Position numbers and translations under genes: made by a program. Under the pieces are notes generated by a model. It made no database searches. It was given only the letters and a program-made list of their open reading frames with translations, and was not told where the DNA came from. A DNA stretch of 49,262 bases from Pinguiococcus pyrenoidosus (Eukaryota > Sar > Pinguiophyceae > Pinguiochrysidales > Pinguiochrysidaceae). Shown here one piece after another: positions 39,782 through 49,262 of the stretch. The stretch spans positions 286 through 49,547 of the forward strand of contig JAAMXY010002149.1 of NCBI GenBank assembly GCA_019677205.1, written 5' to 3'. Numbering within the stretch: the first letter of the stretch is position 1; every line of letters starts with the position of its first letter.

Positions 39782-42076
39782 CTATCTCTTCTTTTTCTTC
39801 GACATGCCCTTTCCCTGTTGCACGTCCACGAGCCGCTGCGGGATGCCATACTCACTCTGCAAAAACTGTGGCATTTCCGCGGTCAAATTGCCCTGCACCA
39901 GAACTTCCTTCTTCTTCTGCCCGGGCTTTCCTTCCTTGCAGTCCGAGACGCTCGCGGAGGCCGCGAATCGGCGGCTGCAGACCCTCGTGAAGTCCTGCAG
40001 ATCGATGTTGAAGGTCTCTAGATTCACGATGTGCGAGCTGTAGTGTTTGCCCAGTTTCTCCACGAGAATCGCCACCTTCGGCGGATCCAAGCCGCGGACG
40101 ATGACATGCGGCGCATTCTCGTGGGTTTTCAGCGCCGTGAAGGTCTGCGCGCGACTCTGCCACAGCTTGACGGCATCCTTCTTCGACACGCGCCCCCCCA
40201 CCTGGACATCAGCCTTTTTGGCAGAGAGGTAGAGGCTGCTTTGCAGCACCGCGTCCACCGCAAGCATCTTCGGATTCTGTCGATCGGACAAACCTCTCAA
40301 CCGCACGTAGTCTCCCAGGATGTTCCGAAGCCCACTCGGACTGAGATACTGACCACCGCCGAGGTCTGAATAGTAGCTGTCAACGTCGGGCACAAATCTG
40401 AACTCAACGTCCCCGTCCCCCTCCCCCCTTTCCTCCTCCGTCGTAGTGGTGCGTTCTTCATCCTTCGAGTCGGCCGCTTCGCCGTTACCGTTTCCGTTTC
40501 CGTTTCCGTTTCCGTCCTCACTTTGCGCAACCGCGGCTCGTACATCATTTTGATGCGCTTCTGCCGCTGCTAGAAGGGCTTGCAGCAGAGCGACGCTCTT
40601 CCCTATCAGCCGATACAGAGTGTGCACCTCGATGGGCCTCAGGCGCGCCCCAAAGTCTCTCCTACCGGTTGCTCCCCAAGCCTCCGACTCATCCTCGCTG
40701 CCGTCCTCGCCGGGCGCTCCGCTTGAGGCCGCGCTCTTGACATCTTCATGATTTCTATGGCTACGATAGGCCTCGTGCTGACGGTTAACGCCGACAATGA
40801 ATTCCTGGCCCGGCCCGCCGTCTTCCACGTCCACAATGCCTTCTTCTTCGACGGCGACCAAGAAGCTGCTGAACTTTCGATAGCTAGTACGCTTGATGTT
40901 CAGCGTTGTGCCGACTGGCCGCCGTGGAAGCACCATGGTCGCAAAGAAGACGTTGGCAAGGATGGGCATCTTCGAGTCACTTCTCAAATCCTTCCGAAGC
41001 GCCTGCAAGAAACTGCGCCAGAGGAGATCATCCATGTCCTCCCCAGCGTCCGGCCCCGCTTCCGCTTCCTCCATCGCGCCGTGGTCTTCTTGGAGCCTCT
41101 CAGCTTTCTCTTCCTCTCCTTCGCCTTCCTCCGCAGCCGCCGCGCTCTCGTCTTCAACTACGCCCGTCGCGTCGCTAGCCGAGGCACCTTCCTCACCAGA
41201 CCCTGACAGAGGCTCGTTCCCTTCTCCTTCTCCTTCTCCTTCTCCTTCTTCCGCGGCGCCGCCTTGGCCTCCGTCTCCGTCGTCGTCTTCCCCTTCGGCT
41301 TGCTCATCCGGAAGAATCTCTGTTATGGGGAGCACGCGGCCGGGTTCGAAGCCCTCCGGTGGCTCCCGGTTGCCCATCCCGTACAGCTGGTCGCCGAAGA
41401 CATGGTGAACCTGCGGTTCGAGTGAAAGCAAGAAGGCTGAGCTCATCTGCCACAGCATCTTGGCTGTATCCTCAGCAGTCGCATCCTTACTTGAAGTCCC
41501 TTTCCCCGCAGTCCAGTGACGGAGATCTCGCTGGCATCCTTGAGCACCTCGCCGACCGCCAGGGGCATCGGGTTGCCCAAGGCCATCACGCATCTCTTCT
41601 CTCCCCTCCGCAGAGCAGCCAAAGGGTACCCAAGGCGCTCGTGTGCCGCCTGCCACGACGTCTCAGCCGTCAAACCTGGCACCCCCCTGCTCAAGCCTCT
41701 TCACTCCCGTACTCACCGCAATGACTCCCGGAAGCATGAGGTCTGCACCGCCCACGATCCGCGGACAGACGCCGCAGTGCGTAAAGAGCGGCGGCAGAAA
41801 GGCGGGAAAGCGCCACAGGATGAACAGCGTTGGGTACAGGTCTTTGCGCCCGCCTTTGTCAAAGAACAGAGGAGTCTGAGACGGCGCGTGCAGGTATACG
41901 ACCGTCTTGGAAGCGAGTTTCACGGCCACAACGCCGTCTTTTACGGGCATTAAGGAGTTCATTTCGTCCTGCGAAACGCCAAATTCCTCGCACAGCGCGC
42001 CGCGCAGCTTCTTCAGCTCGCTGTTCTTCAGCCGCGCGCGGCTGCGCTCATTCACGTCGTGCGCCTTGCGAAACAT
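39782..42076 (-). CDS. EIF2D: eIF2D (ligatin) translation factor
   Basis: Exons (minus): 42076-41717, 41649-41491, 41410-39782; 715 aa. It delivers tRNA to the ribosomal P site and acts in 40S recycling and reinitiation. The N-terminal DUF1947/PUA part is readable (MFRKAHDVNERSRARLK, PTLFILWRFP, CVMALGNPMPLAVG, GLRGKGLQVHH). A long acidic linker follows with EG repeats. Then comes a winged-helix/SWIB-like region (LRPIEVHTLYRLIGKS ... YLSPSGLRNILGDYVRLRG) and a C-terminal SUI1 domain (HVIVRGLDPPKVAILVEKL ... VLVQGNLTAEMPQFL) ending in a Lys tail. The start ATG is 31 bp from GGCGGGAAA. Length is larger than the human 584 aa because of the acidic insert. Confidence 0.9.
40482..40513 (-). repeat. 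Hexamer coding repeat (Gly-Asn) in eIF2D
   Basis: A TTTCCG/CGGAAA hexamer is repeated about five times in the last exon and encodes alternating Gly-Asn in the low-complexity linker. A similar hexamer near 41222-41250 encodes Glu-Gly repeats. Confidence 0.75.
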
Positions 42077-42106
42077 GGCGCGCGACGTGGATTCAAACGC
42101 GGAAAT

Positions 42107-42115
42107 GGCGGGAAA
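42107..42115 (-). promoter_or_regulatory. E2F-like element upstream of eIF2D
   Basis: GGCGGGAAA (reverse complement TTTCCCGCC) lies 31 bp upstream of the minus-strand ATG, in the 267-bp spacer shared with EXO84. Confidence 0.45.
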
Positions 42116-42316
42116 TCCCTCGCTCGTGAGACAGATGCGGACGGATACGCAGTGAACAGTAGTCTGCAGTTTCGATATTCAACGTAAACACGCGACACTG
42201 TAAGTTCTGCTGCCGAACTGTTATTGGGAATCATTCCGAGAGAATTGAGATTCGGGCCTTAGGCGCCTTTCCTATATCATAATACCATTCGTTTTTGGAT
42301 CCTCTCCGCGCCGCAG

Positions 42317-42327
42317 TTTTCCCGCCC
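42317..42327 (+). promoter_or_regulatory. E2F-like element upstream of EXO84
   Basis: TTTTCCCGCCC lies 17 bp before the EXO84 ATG, so the two divergent genes each have an element near their own start. Confidence 0.45.
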
Positions 42328-42343
42328 TTTTCCCTCTTAGAAA

Positions 42344-44697
42344 ATGGCTTCCGACGCCGCACTCTCGTCCCTCCGAGATGCGGTCGCCTCGCTAGACTCG
42401 AGAGCGTTCATGCGCGCAGGCGCAGAGGTCACCAAAGTGGAGAGCAAAGTGGCGCTAGTCCGGAGCACTCTGAACGACGCAGAAAACGCACTGAATGCGC
42501 TCGAGAACCTCAGCCTGGACCTCGGAGAAACGGCGCTTCGGGAAGAGGAGACGCAACTGAACTTGAGAGCCGAAGACAGCATGAACGCGACCGCAAATGC
42601 GGCGCTGCGACTGCCGAGGTGGCTGGAAGTGGCGCCGGAGGAGCTGGAAGAGGCCATTTTGGAGCGGCATTCAAAGACTGCCGAGGCGCTGATTGTCAAA
42701 GTACGTCTTGCAAATGAGTCTCCGCAGATCTGAATGCTGTGCAAAGATAGTGAGAAATCGATGGAAGCGTCTTGGAGCACGAAAGAACGCAGATAGGATG
42801 TATCCGCGGATGCCTATCAGCACTAATGAACTCTGCGCTCGTAAGGTGCGAAATTTTGAGGCGCAGATCCACGATCCGTCAGCAGTGCACGACCGCCTCC
42901 GAGAGGTGTTTGAGAAGGTGCGCCGAGGCGCTCACCTGCTGGCGTCCCGCTTGCTCAAGGAGGTGAAGACGGGGAACGCCAAGGGGTCCGAAGTCTGGGG
43001 CTTCCGGGCGCAGGAGCAAAGCTATCGTCAGCTCATCGCCCTCGGCTACGGTGAAGCGGCTGCCGCTGCCTTCCTGGGGAATCGCACGCACGACGCGAGA
43101 AGGGCGCTCGGTGTCCTAGACGTCGGTGGAGACTTTACGGCGCACGTACAGATGCTCACGCGGGCCTTCGTGTCGGTCATGCGCGCGGCGACCGAAGAGT
43201 TCTTCAGCCTCTTCGCGACTGGAGGCAACTTCAGCCATCCCGCGGCCCCCTCGCAGCACATGGCTTGGGTCGACGCGGAGGTGGAGTATTTCTGCGACAT
43301 CCTGGGCTCGAAACTGTTTGCCACGCTGGTGACGCCGGCCGCTCCGCCTCCGGAACCGGCGAGACGGGAGGCCAAGCAGACGCGAAGAGGCCTCACGATG
43401 CGGCGGGCGAGCCAGACCGCCCGCAAAGACGATACGCCGCTTGCGGTCGACCCGGAAGCGGCGGCAGCAGCCGCGGCCAAGTTCGCAAAGCTGGGCAAGT
43501 ACCTTCAGCAGGGCGACGACAAGTCTTCTCCCAACCGCGTGACCAAGGACGGGAGGAGGAGCATCGGCAAGAGGGCTGGGATCAACCGCACCTTCGCTCC
43601 TGGAGCAGCGGACGCAACCGCGCGGAAGCGGCGAGCAACCGCCGTGGTGCGACGACGGACGCTGCGTGCGGCCGGCGCGTCCGGCGCCGGCGAGGACCCG
43701 GACAAGGTTCAGACGGCGGCGCTGCGCAAGGCCCTCATCGCGCTGGAGGAGAACCTGCGACCGCTGCGCGAGCTCGGGCTTCTGCTGTGGCCACGCGTGG
43801 GGATGCTGCTTCTTCCGCACCTCAAGGAGTTCATCTCCTATAGGGTGAAGAACATCCTCACCGCGATGGAGAAGGCGGTGCAGAAGGAGAGTTGGCAGTG
43901 CTACGAGAACACGCTCACCATCATCCCCTACCAGCTGTACGGCCCCTTTCTGGTGGAGATTCCCGAGGCCGAAGATTCGGAGACGGGCGACTTCTACACG
44001 GTGACGGGGCCGTTCATGCGCTCGACAGTCATGCTGGTGCGCAACATCCTGAAGCTGCTGGACATGGCCTCCAACATTCTGGACCTGTCCGACGGTACGT
44101 GCCCATTTCTGATGCCGACGAAGAGTCGACCGATGTGACACGCCTATTGCCGCAGATAAGGAGGACAGCCTCATTGCGCACCCCCTGAGTCCACTGGCGG
44201 ACGACGTGGTCGAGTGCATTCTGGAGATCTGGAAAGAGTACGTGCGGAATCTGGAGGACGCGGTCATCCGAGCACCCGACGACAGAGCTGATGTATGTCC
44301 AAGGCTGCTCCTCCGTTCATGGGTCTGCTTCATCTGACGCGTATTCTGCTCTCTTCGCCTCAACCCAGGAAATTAGAGAAGGCGTTGCTGAGGGGCTTGC
44401 CTCCTTCAAGACGCTGCTGCTTCCGAAATATGCGAGGTACAAGGAGTCTCGCGACGAGGAGCAACTCGCCAAGGAGCTGCCGCTGGCTGACTTGCGCCAA
44501 AAAGGTACGTAGCTGCAGTATCAATTCGATTGGGAGCCTTGAGTCTTGGTGAAATGGATAGAGACTGACGAGGGATTTCATTTGCATTGTCTTGCTTTGC
44601 CTTTCGTCTTGCCGCAGAGGAGGTGTACTCGTTTGCGAAGATGGAAAGCAAGGTGAATCAGCTTACGAAATTCCTTGGAAAGGAGATTGCGGTGTAG
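42344..44697 (+). CDS. EXO84: Exocyst subunit EXO84
   Basis: Exons: 42344-42700, 42846-44094, 44156-44292, 44369-44504, 44618-44697; 652 aa. It is part of the octameric exocyst that tethers secretory vesicles at the plasma membrane. The N-terminus is a coiled coil (residues 1-119). From exon 2 the C-terminal helical repeats match EXO84: AVHDRLREVFEKVRRGAHLLASRLL, YRQLIALGYGEAAAAAFL and FTAHVQMLTRAFVSVMRAATEEFF. A basic low-complexity insert sits at about 285-400. After it come the helices with FISYRVKNILTAM and LVRNILKLLDMASNI. Animal EXO84 has a central PH domain; I do not see one here, as in the plant EXO84c type. Exon phases are consistent throughout. Confidence 0.85.
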
Positions 44698-45037
44698 TTG
44701 GAGGTTGAGATACCGCGGTAGCGAAACTTGTTGGTTTGCGAGGATAGCTAGCGCTCATGCAGACAGCAACACCTTGACAATCTTCGTCGTCATCTTGGCC
44801 GTGAGTCTCCGGGGTTGCCTCAGATTCCCACGACGTGCATCAGCAGCGGAGCTCCGACGGATGCAGTGAGGCCGACGACGAAAAACGTCACGGCGTATGC
44901 AGGCGCGGCGGTGCTCGCTTTGCGTTGCCAAGCCTAGAGGGAGAGCATCGAAAGAGAGAAGATGAGAAGCTGAACCCTCGTCGTCGGTGTCTCGAATGGA
45001 TCATGGATCGGGATGGATCGGGATGGATCGCGGTGGA
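44698..45037. other. Convergent spacer between EXO84 and PAP2 genes
   Basis: This is 340 bp between two stop codons. A short GGATGGATCG-type tandem repeat lies at about 44996-45035, just outside the PAP2 stop. No gene is seen. Confidence 0.55.
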
Positions 45038-47094
45038 TCAGGGCTTGTGAGGTTTCATGAAGGTTACCTCGCGGCAGTGCACGTTCTCGGGCTCGTCCGG
45101 TGGACTCTGCAGCTGTGCCTCCGACTTCGATTCTATGGGTAGATCGGTCGGCTCCATCATCTCCTCTCCTCTGCCTTGCTTGCGCATCTCTTCCGGAGGC
45201 AGGTAGTCGCCGAAGAGGCCGAGAAGTAGGTGTCGAGCATGCGAATGCTTCAAGATCGCCTCTGTGTTCGCGTCGATTCGCGGGCTGAAAACCTGATGCG
45301 ACGCCGCCGTAAGGTTTTCTTATTTCCGCCACGCCGCATCTATCGTGAAGCACCAAGAAAACAAGGCCACTTCACGACATCAGACACATACCTTGCAAGG
45401 TTTACTGATCATGAGCCGCCCTACTATCGGCTCAAGGTTTTCGCGCACTTGCGCGATCAGCGTCAATCCGACTGCTGAGCGCATCACCACCTCCCAAGTG
45501 CTACCTGCAGGGGCCATGCTCGCCACGGGGATCCCTGGTCGAGTTTGGATCTCTGCTGGTGAGCCTCTCCGCAGTCTTTCTTCTTCGCGCATGCGGAGCA
45601 AGCAACTGCAGTACCTGCAACGGAGGAGAGAACTAACAGAAGCATTCCCCCAACTAACCAGCCTGCCGAGGGGTGGTTTAGAGTCGTGCGCACCCATCCG
45701 CATGTGCGAACCGTGCCAGTGGCAGTTCCGCGTTGGCTTACCGATGGAGTTTCCAATAATCATTGAAAGCTCAATGAGGTCGGGGCTGTAGAAGGGCGGA
45801 TGCGGATAGCTTAGGACACACAGAAGACATCCTATGCAGTATCCGCCTATGCGCACGGGGCTCCCAATGGCCCAGGCATCCACCATCTCTCCGTACTGCA
45901 GCCAAAGGAGAGCAAACGAGATTCCTAAATGGTTGCACGGTTAGAACAACTCTTTGGCATCGGAATGGCCCCGGTTCGAAACGGCTGCGGAGATCGCGAG
46001 GCGCCCCCAGTACCGCCCTAGCATCTTCTCCAAAAGAGAAGACCGCCACTGCAGCGGCAATCCGCACCCTCGCTGCTGGACCATCCTTCTGCTCACCTAA
46101 ACAGACCCCCGCGACGACATCTGCGGGCGTGTGCGTCCCAAAGTAGATGCGCGCCGATGTGATCGCCGAGCACCAAAGAAGCACCAGGATCAGCGCCAAG
46201 ATCGGCGTAGTCTGCGACGGAGACGTCAGACCGTTGGCGCTGAGCATGCCGCGCATGCTTCGCTGGAACGTACCTTCCCTTGCGTAGCCAGAGCAAGGTA
46301 AAGGGGTAAACACGCCGCGGAGAAGGATTTGGAGCAAGGCAATCCAAAACGCTCTCCCTTCCGGCGCTCGATGTTCACGATGTAGTCGTTCACGTGATGC
46401 GGTCTGCGGATTGACGACCACGTGAGCTACGGCTGCAACGAACGAGAGCCGAAGCACTCTCACGACGCATCCGCACGGGCCTTTCGCCCTGCGTACCTCG
46501 GCAGCTTCAGCAGATCCTTCAAGAAGTTGGTCACGAAGAAGCCGACGGCCCACAGCAGCGCCATTTTGCGTCCCAAGGCTGCGCAGGAGAGAAAGAGAGA
46601 AAGAGAGGGAGGCGTCGTTGAGGCGCTCATCTTCACGAAATCATCTGCCGCTTCTCATCCAAGCCATTCAAAACCCAAGCGACTCCTCCCCTTCCGTCCC
46701 CAAGCCCTCTGGTGTCCCAACGAGCGCAGATCCTGGCCTGAAGCGCCCAAGAGAGCGGCGTCGGCGCCTGTCGCCCGCAAGAGCTCCTTTACCTAAGTCG
46801 AAGTTCCACGCGATCAGCGCCAGAAACAGCATGTAGGTGCGCTCCAGGCCCAGCTCGAAGAAGGCCTTGGCGAGCGGCGTGACGCTGGGAGACCTCTGCA
46901 GCTGCAGCTGCAGCACATACGGCGTGCCTGAGTGGCCCCGAGGGTTTGAAAGAGCGTGTTGGTGAGACCGGGCCACACGGAGGGCAATTTGGGCGCTGAG
47001 CGCGCGGATCTTCGCGCGTACCGTCCAACACGCGCTTGAGAAACCAGTTGTGGAGTCTGGGCAGAAGGAAGAACGCCATGATGGCGCCGTCCAT
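45038..47094 (-). CDS. PAP2-superfamily protein, sphingosine-1-phosphate-phosphatase-like, altered motif
   Basis: Exons (minus): 47094-47022, 46927-46793, 46578-46496, 46426-46274, 46211-46097, 45924-45742, 45534-45392, 45292-45038; 379 aa. A multispanning ER-type lipid phosphatase fold: an N-terminal helix region with FFELGLERTYMLFLALIAWNF, then KDLLKLPE...RRP (motif 1 area), GLPCSKSF (motif 2 area), and ARIYFGTHTPADVVAG (motif 3). C-terminal helices include GGYCIGCLLCVLSYPHPPFY. Order and spacing match SGPP-type sphingosine-1-phosphate phosphatases. At motif 2 the usual PSxH reads PCSK, so the catalytic His is missing, and motif 3 has Ala-Arg in place of Ser-Arg; the His and Asp of motif 3 remain. 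It may be weak, altered or non-catalytic. The C-terminus is cytosolic and Glu/Pro-rich. Confidence 0.78.
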
Positions 47095-48286
47095 CGACGC
47101 CCTCTCTTCAATGGGATTAGCTGGCCCTTTCCTATGGAACCGGAAACTGAACGCAGCGCTACTCTCGTGACCCGTTTCAGCCCAAAGGCACAAGCCCCTT
47201 GTGTGCCCTATATCATGGATCGGCGGAGGAAGACGATAGATTTTAATTTTCGCATGTGTAAGAGTGATATCGATACGAATATGAAATAAAAAATCATGTA
47301 ACCGTTTCAAGTTTACTGTCACCACGGTGCATACTGTTCAACGCGCAATGGCTGGGCTCCACCTCGCTCGCTTCCTCTCATCCGGTGGCGATCGAGGACG
47401 GCCAGGAGAAGGCGGAGATGGCGCTGGGGAACATTGGAATCCGTGGCTGGTTGCGATCCTTTGTTCGCACGGGCGATCCTTCGAGCCCCGCCTTTTTGCG
47501 GCGCTGTGCCTGCCTTGGAGCGAGCGAGCTTGAGGCAGCGAGCGAGTTGATATTGCTTGCTTAGGCAGCACGCTTGCCTTCTCCAGCCCGTTCCCGCGCT
47601 TGATTCGGCGTCAAAGACTTGCTTGGAGGCCAGTTGCTTCTGCTTCCTGGGCAAGGCAAGGCAGCGGCGGCCCCATCGGGACGAATGCGTCCTCTTCTGG
47701 CCGCGGCACTTCCTTCGCCGTCGATCCAATTCGTCTCCGGCTATCACCCTATTGCGTCATATGACGGACCTTTGGCCAATCATTCGCCCAGGGGATGACC
47801 CACTGCCGCATATGGCGCCTTCATTGCGGCCATGAAACTCGGACACGAGCCAATTGCTTTGAAGGAACCTCCGAGATGGTCAAAATGGACCAATGAATCA
47901 TCCCCAAAAACGACATATTGGTCTTGACGCTGAAGGGGCGTACCCCATATCGCCTGACATTTGTTTTGCTTTTGTATCCCCCTTACAAACTAATATAGTT
48001 CTTAATGATCTTATGCGAAAATATATTTCATCATCTCCCAAATCTGACAAAGATAATCAGAACCTTGTCCGCGAAACCCAAAACTTGAGTTCACCAATGT
48101 CCGTCTGTTCGGATTCTATCCTTGCACGGCGCGTTGAACGCAAATGGCTGCAGTCCTGCTCATCGTCAGTTGCGGAGGCCGAAGCAAGCGTGCGAACCTT
48201 GCAACGCGCGTCTCTCTCCCAGCAGATCGAGGTGCTCGGAGTGCAACGGAAGAGCTGGTGATCCCCAGTGACGACGCGAGAGGCAC
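47095..48286. other. Divergent intergenic region, no gene recognised
   Basis: This is 1.19 kb between the PAP2 gene and the partial right-end gene, the longest gene-poor stretch here. It has two AT-richer patches (about 47215-47300 and 47935-48060), and CCAAT-like boxes near 47773 and 47893. Short ORFs have arginine-rich, non-conserved-looking products and no splice-compatible continuation. Confidence 0.5.
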
Positions 48287-49262
48287 ATGCATCCCCACCG
48301 TGCGGCCCGCGCGCAACGGAAAGTGTCATTGGTTTGGTTTGGTGTTCTGCTCGCAGCCGAACGCCTCTGCGCAGCTGCCGGAGACTCCTACGACGGAGAT
48401 GCGTACAACGACGACGCCGCCATCGCGGCCAAGAGAGCGTCCTACGTGTTTCGCTTCGTGCCGGACTGGATGTTCGCAGAACAGGTTTGGCGCCAAAACC
48501 GCGTTGTGAAGTGCGGATCGGAGATCGTTAAGCAAGCTTTGGCTGCGATTCCCCTCAGGCGCAACGACGGCTGCTGGAGTTCGAGGCCATCCAGGAGAGG
48601 AACAGGAACAAGCTGAAGCGAGCGGTGTGCAAAGATCTCCGCGGCGCGCCGTTTCTGGACGCGCTCGACGAACTCTCCTCCCACTGGGAACCGCGGCGGA
48701 ACTTCACTTCAAACGGCTTTTCAGAGGTACTTTCGGCCGCTCTTGAACCGAAGCCTTCGATGCACCGATCTCCCGGCTCACCAAAGCCACGTGTCGTCCA
48801 GACGATCGCCGGCGACGTGCGCGTCCACGATATCGGCGATGGCTTGTACGCGTATGCGACCCTGGTGGACCTGCGCACGGGTCCCGAGTCCGTCGCCTAT
48901 CTGACGAGATATGGCTGCCGCACCGGCGTACTGGCGTCGTTGCATAGTGAGAAGCGAAGCGGAGATGAAGGGCAAGGAAGACAACTCCGCGCGCGCGACC
49001 CGGACAAAGACAAGCCGGCAGGTGATTCTCGCGCAGGATTCACCAAGACAGCGTCGTCAGAAATCGTGACAGTCTTGTGCTCAAAACGACCCTCAAGGCC
49101 CCAGCGTGGTGGAGCTCCTCAAGGCGGAGAACGTGGACGTCAATGGACACATCACCTATGTGAGAAGGGCGTCGGCTACGACGGCCGTGGTTTTCTGCAG
49201 GGTACGCCTCGATCCGCGCCGGCCTTTATTAACGGCTCTCTCTCTCTCTCTCTCTCTCTCTC
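48287..49262 (+). CDS. Partial gene for a predicted secreted/ER protein of unknown function
   Basis: Modelled exons: 48287-48484, 48559-48726, from 48802 on, and a last visible exon ending near 49201 (acceptor near 49067); it continues beyond the window. The N-terminus has a basic start and a hydrophobic core (SLVWFGVLLAA) that reads as a signal peptide, then an acidic stretch (GDSYDGDAYNDDAAIA) and YVFRFVPDWMFAEQ. Exon 2 is helical (RRLLEFEAIQERNRNKLKRA). Exon 3 includes GDVRVHDIGDGLYAYATLVDL. The last exon encodes VVELLKAENVDVNGHITYV. I do not recognise a family. Intron 48727-48801 is 75 bp, in frame and stop-free, so retention would add 25 residues. The borders after 48900 are provisional. 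Confidence 0.5.
49235..49262 (+). repeat. (CT)n microsatellite at the window edge
   Basis: A CT dinucleotide run begins about 33 bp after the predicted donor at 49202 and runs off the window. By analogy with 26581-26638 it could be an intronic polypyrimidine tract. Confidence 0.8.

Noticed and set aside
45965-45990. tRNA T-loop-like GGTTCGAAA
   Set aside because: The flanking bases do not pair into a T-stem and no acceptor or anticodon arm is found; it lies in an intron of the PAP2 gene. Similar GGTTCGA strings at 31095 and 41340 were rejected likewise.
48727-48801. Calling the 75-nt segment definitely coding
   Set aside because: It is open in frame but has good donor (GTACTT) and acceptor (CCAG) sites and size matching other introns, so I treated it as an intron with possible retention.

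Overview
This is a nuclear genome segment from an intron-rich, GC-rich eukaryote. Nineteen protein-coding genes can be modelled; most carry short spliceosomal introns (mostly 46-120 bp, donors often GTGCG, GTACG or GTGAG, acceptors CAG/TAG). A plant-type plastid heme oxygenase with a signal-peptide-like leader followed by a transit-peptide-like stretch points to an alga with a secondary plastid. A cryptophyte such as Guillardia is my best guess, but the sequence does not prove it. I see no tRNA, rRNA, transposon or CRISPR array.

Layout, left to right: ISWI remodeller with two HMG boxes (+); TAP42/IGBP1 PP2A regulator (-, 13 exons); 2-oxoglutarate/Fe(II) oxygenase (-); ankyrin-DH-PH RhoGEF (+, intronless); PH-LRR protein ending in a CaaX box (+, intronless); plastid heme oxygenase (-); ALG12 mannosyltransferase (+); eIF3b (-); C2/multi-TM MCTP-like protein (+); small basic, possibly nucleolar protein (-); degenerate Roc-COR protein (-, intronless); TMEM260-type O-mannosyltransferase (+, 18 exons); BRO1/ALIX protein with a C-terminal UBA domain (+, interrupted by an assembly gap); small membrane protein (-); short-chain dehydrogenase (+); eIF2D (-); exocyst EXO84 (+); PAP2/sphingosine-1-phosphate-phosphatase-like protein (-); partial secreted protein running off the right edge (+).

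The genes mostly alternate strand: pairs share a short head-to-head promoter region or converge tail-to-tail with as little as 36 bp between stop codons. Several shared promoter regions carry E2F/DP-like sites (TTTCCCGCC, GGCGCGAAA, TTTTGGCGCC) within about 15-60 bp of the start codon. The genes are core cell-biology functions (chromatin, translation initiation, ER glycosylation, ESCRT/exocyst trafficking, signalling); no operon-like or mobile system was found. The most notable points are unusual domain architectures: HMG-ISWI-HMG, a RhoGEF with AP-2-type peptide motifs, a prenylated PH-LRR, BRO1-V-UBA, a pseudo-GTPase Roc-COR, and a PAP2 protein with altered catalytic motifs.

Exon coordinates were derived by hand from reading-frame continuity, splice consensus and remembered family similarity; each model sums to a whole number of codons, but no transcript evidence was available.
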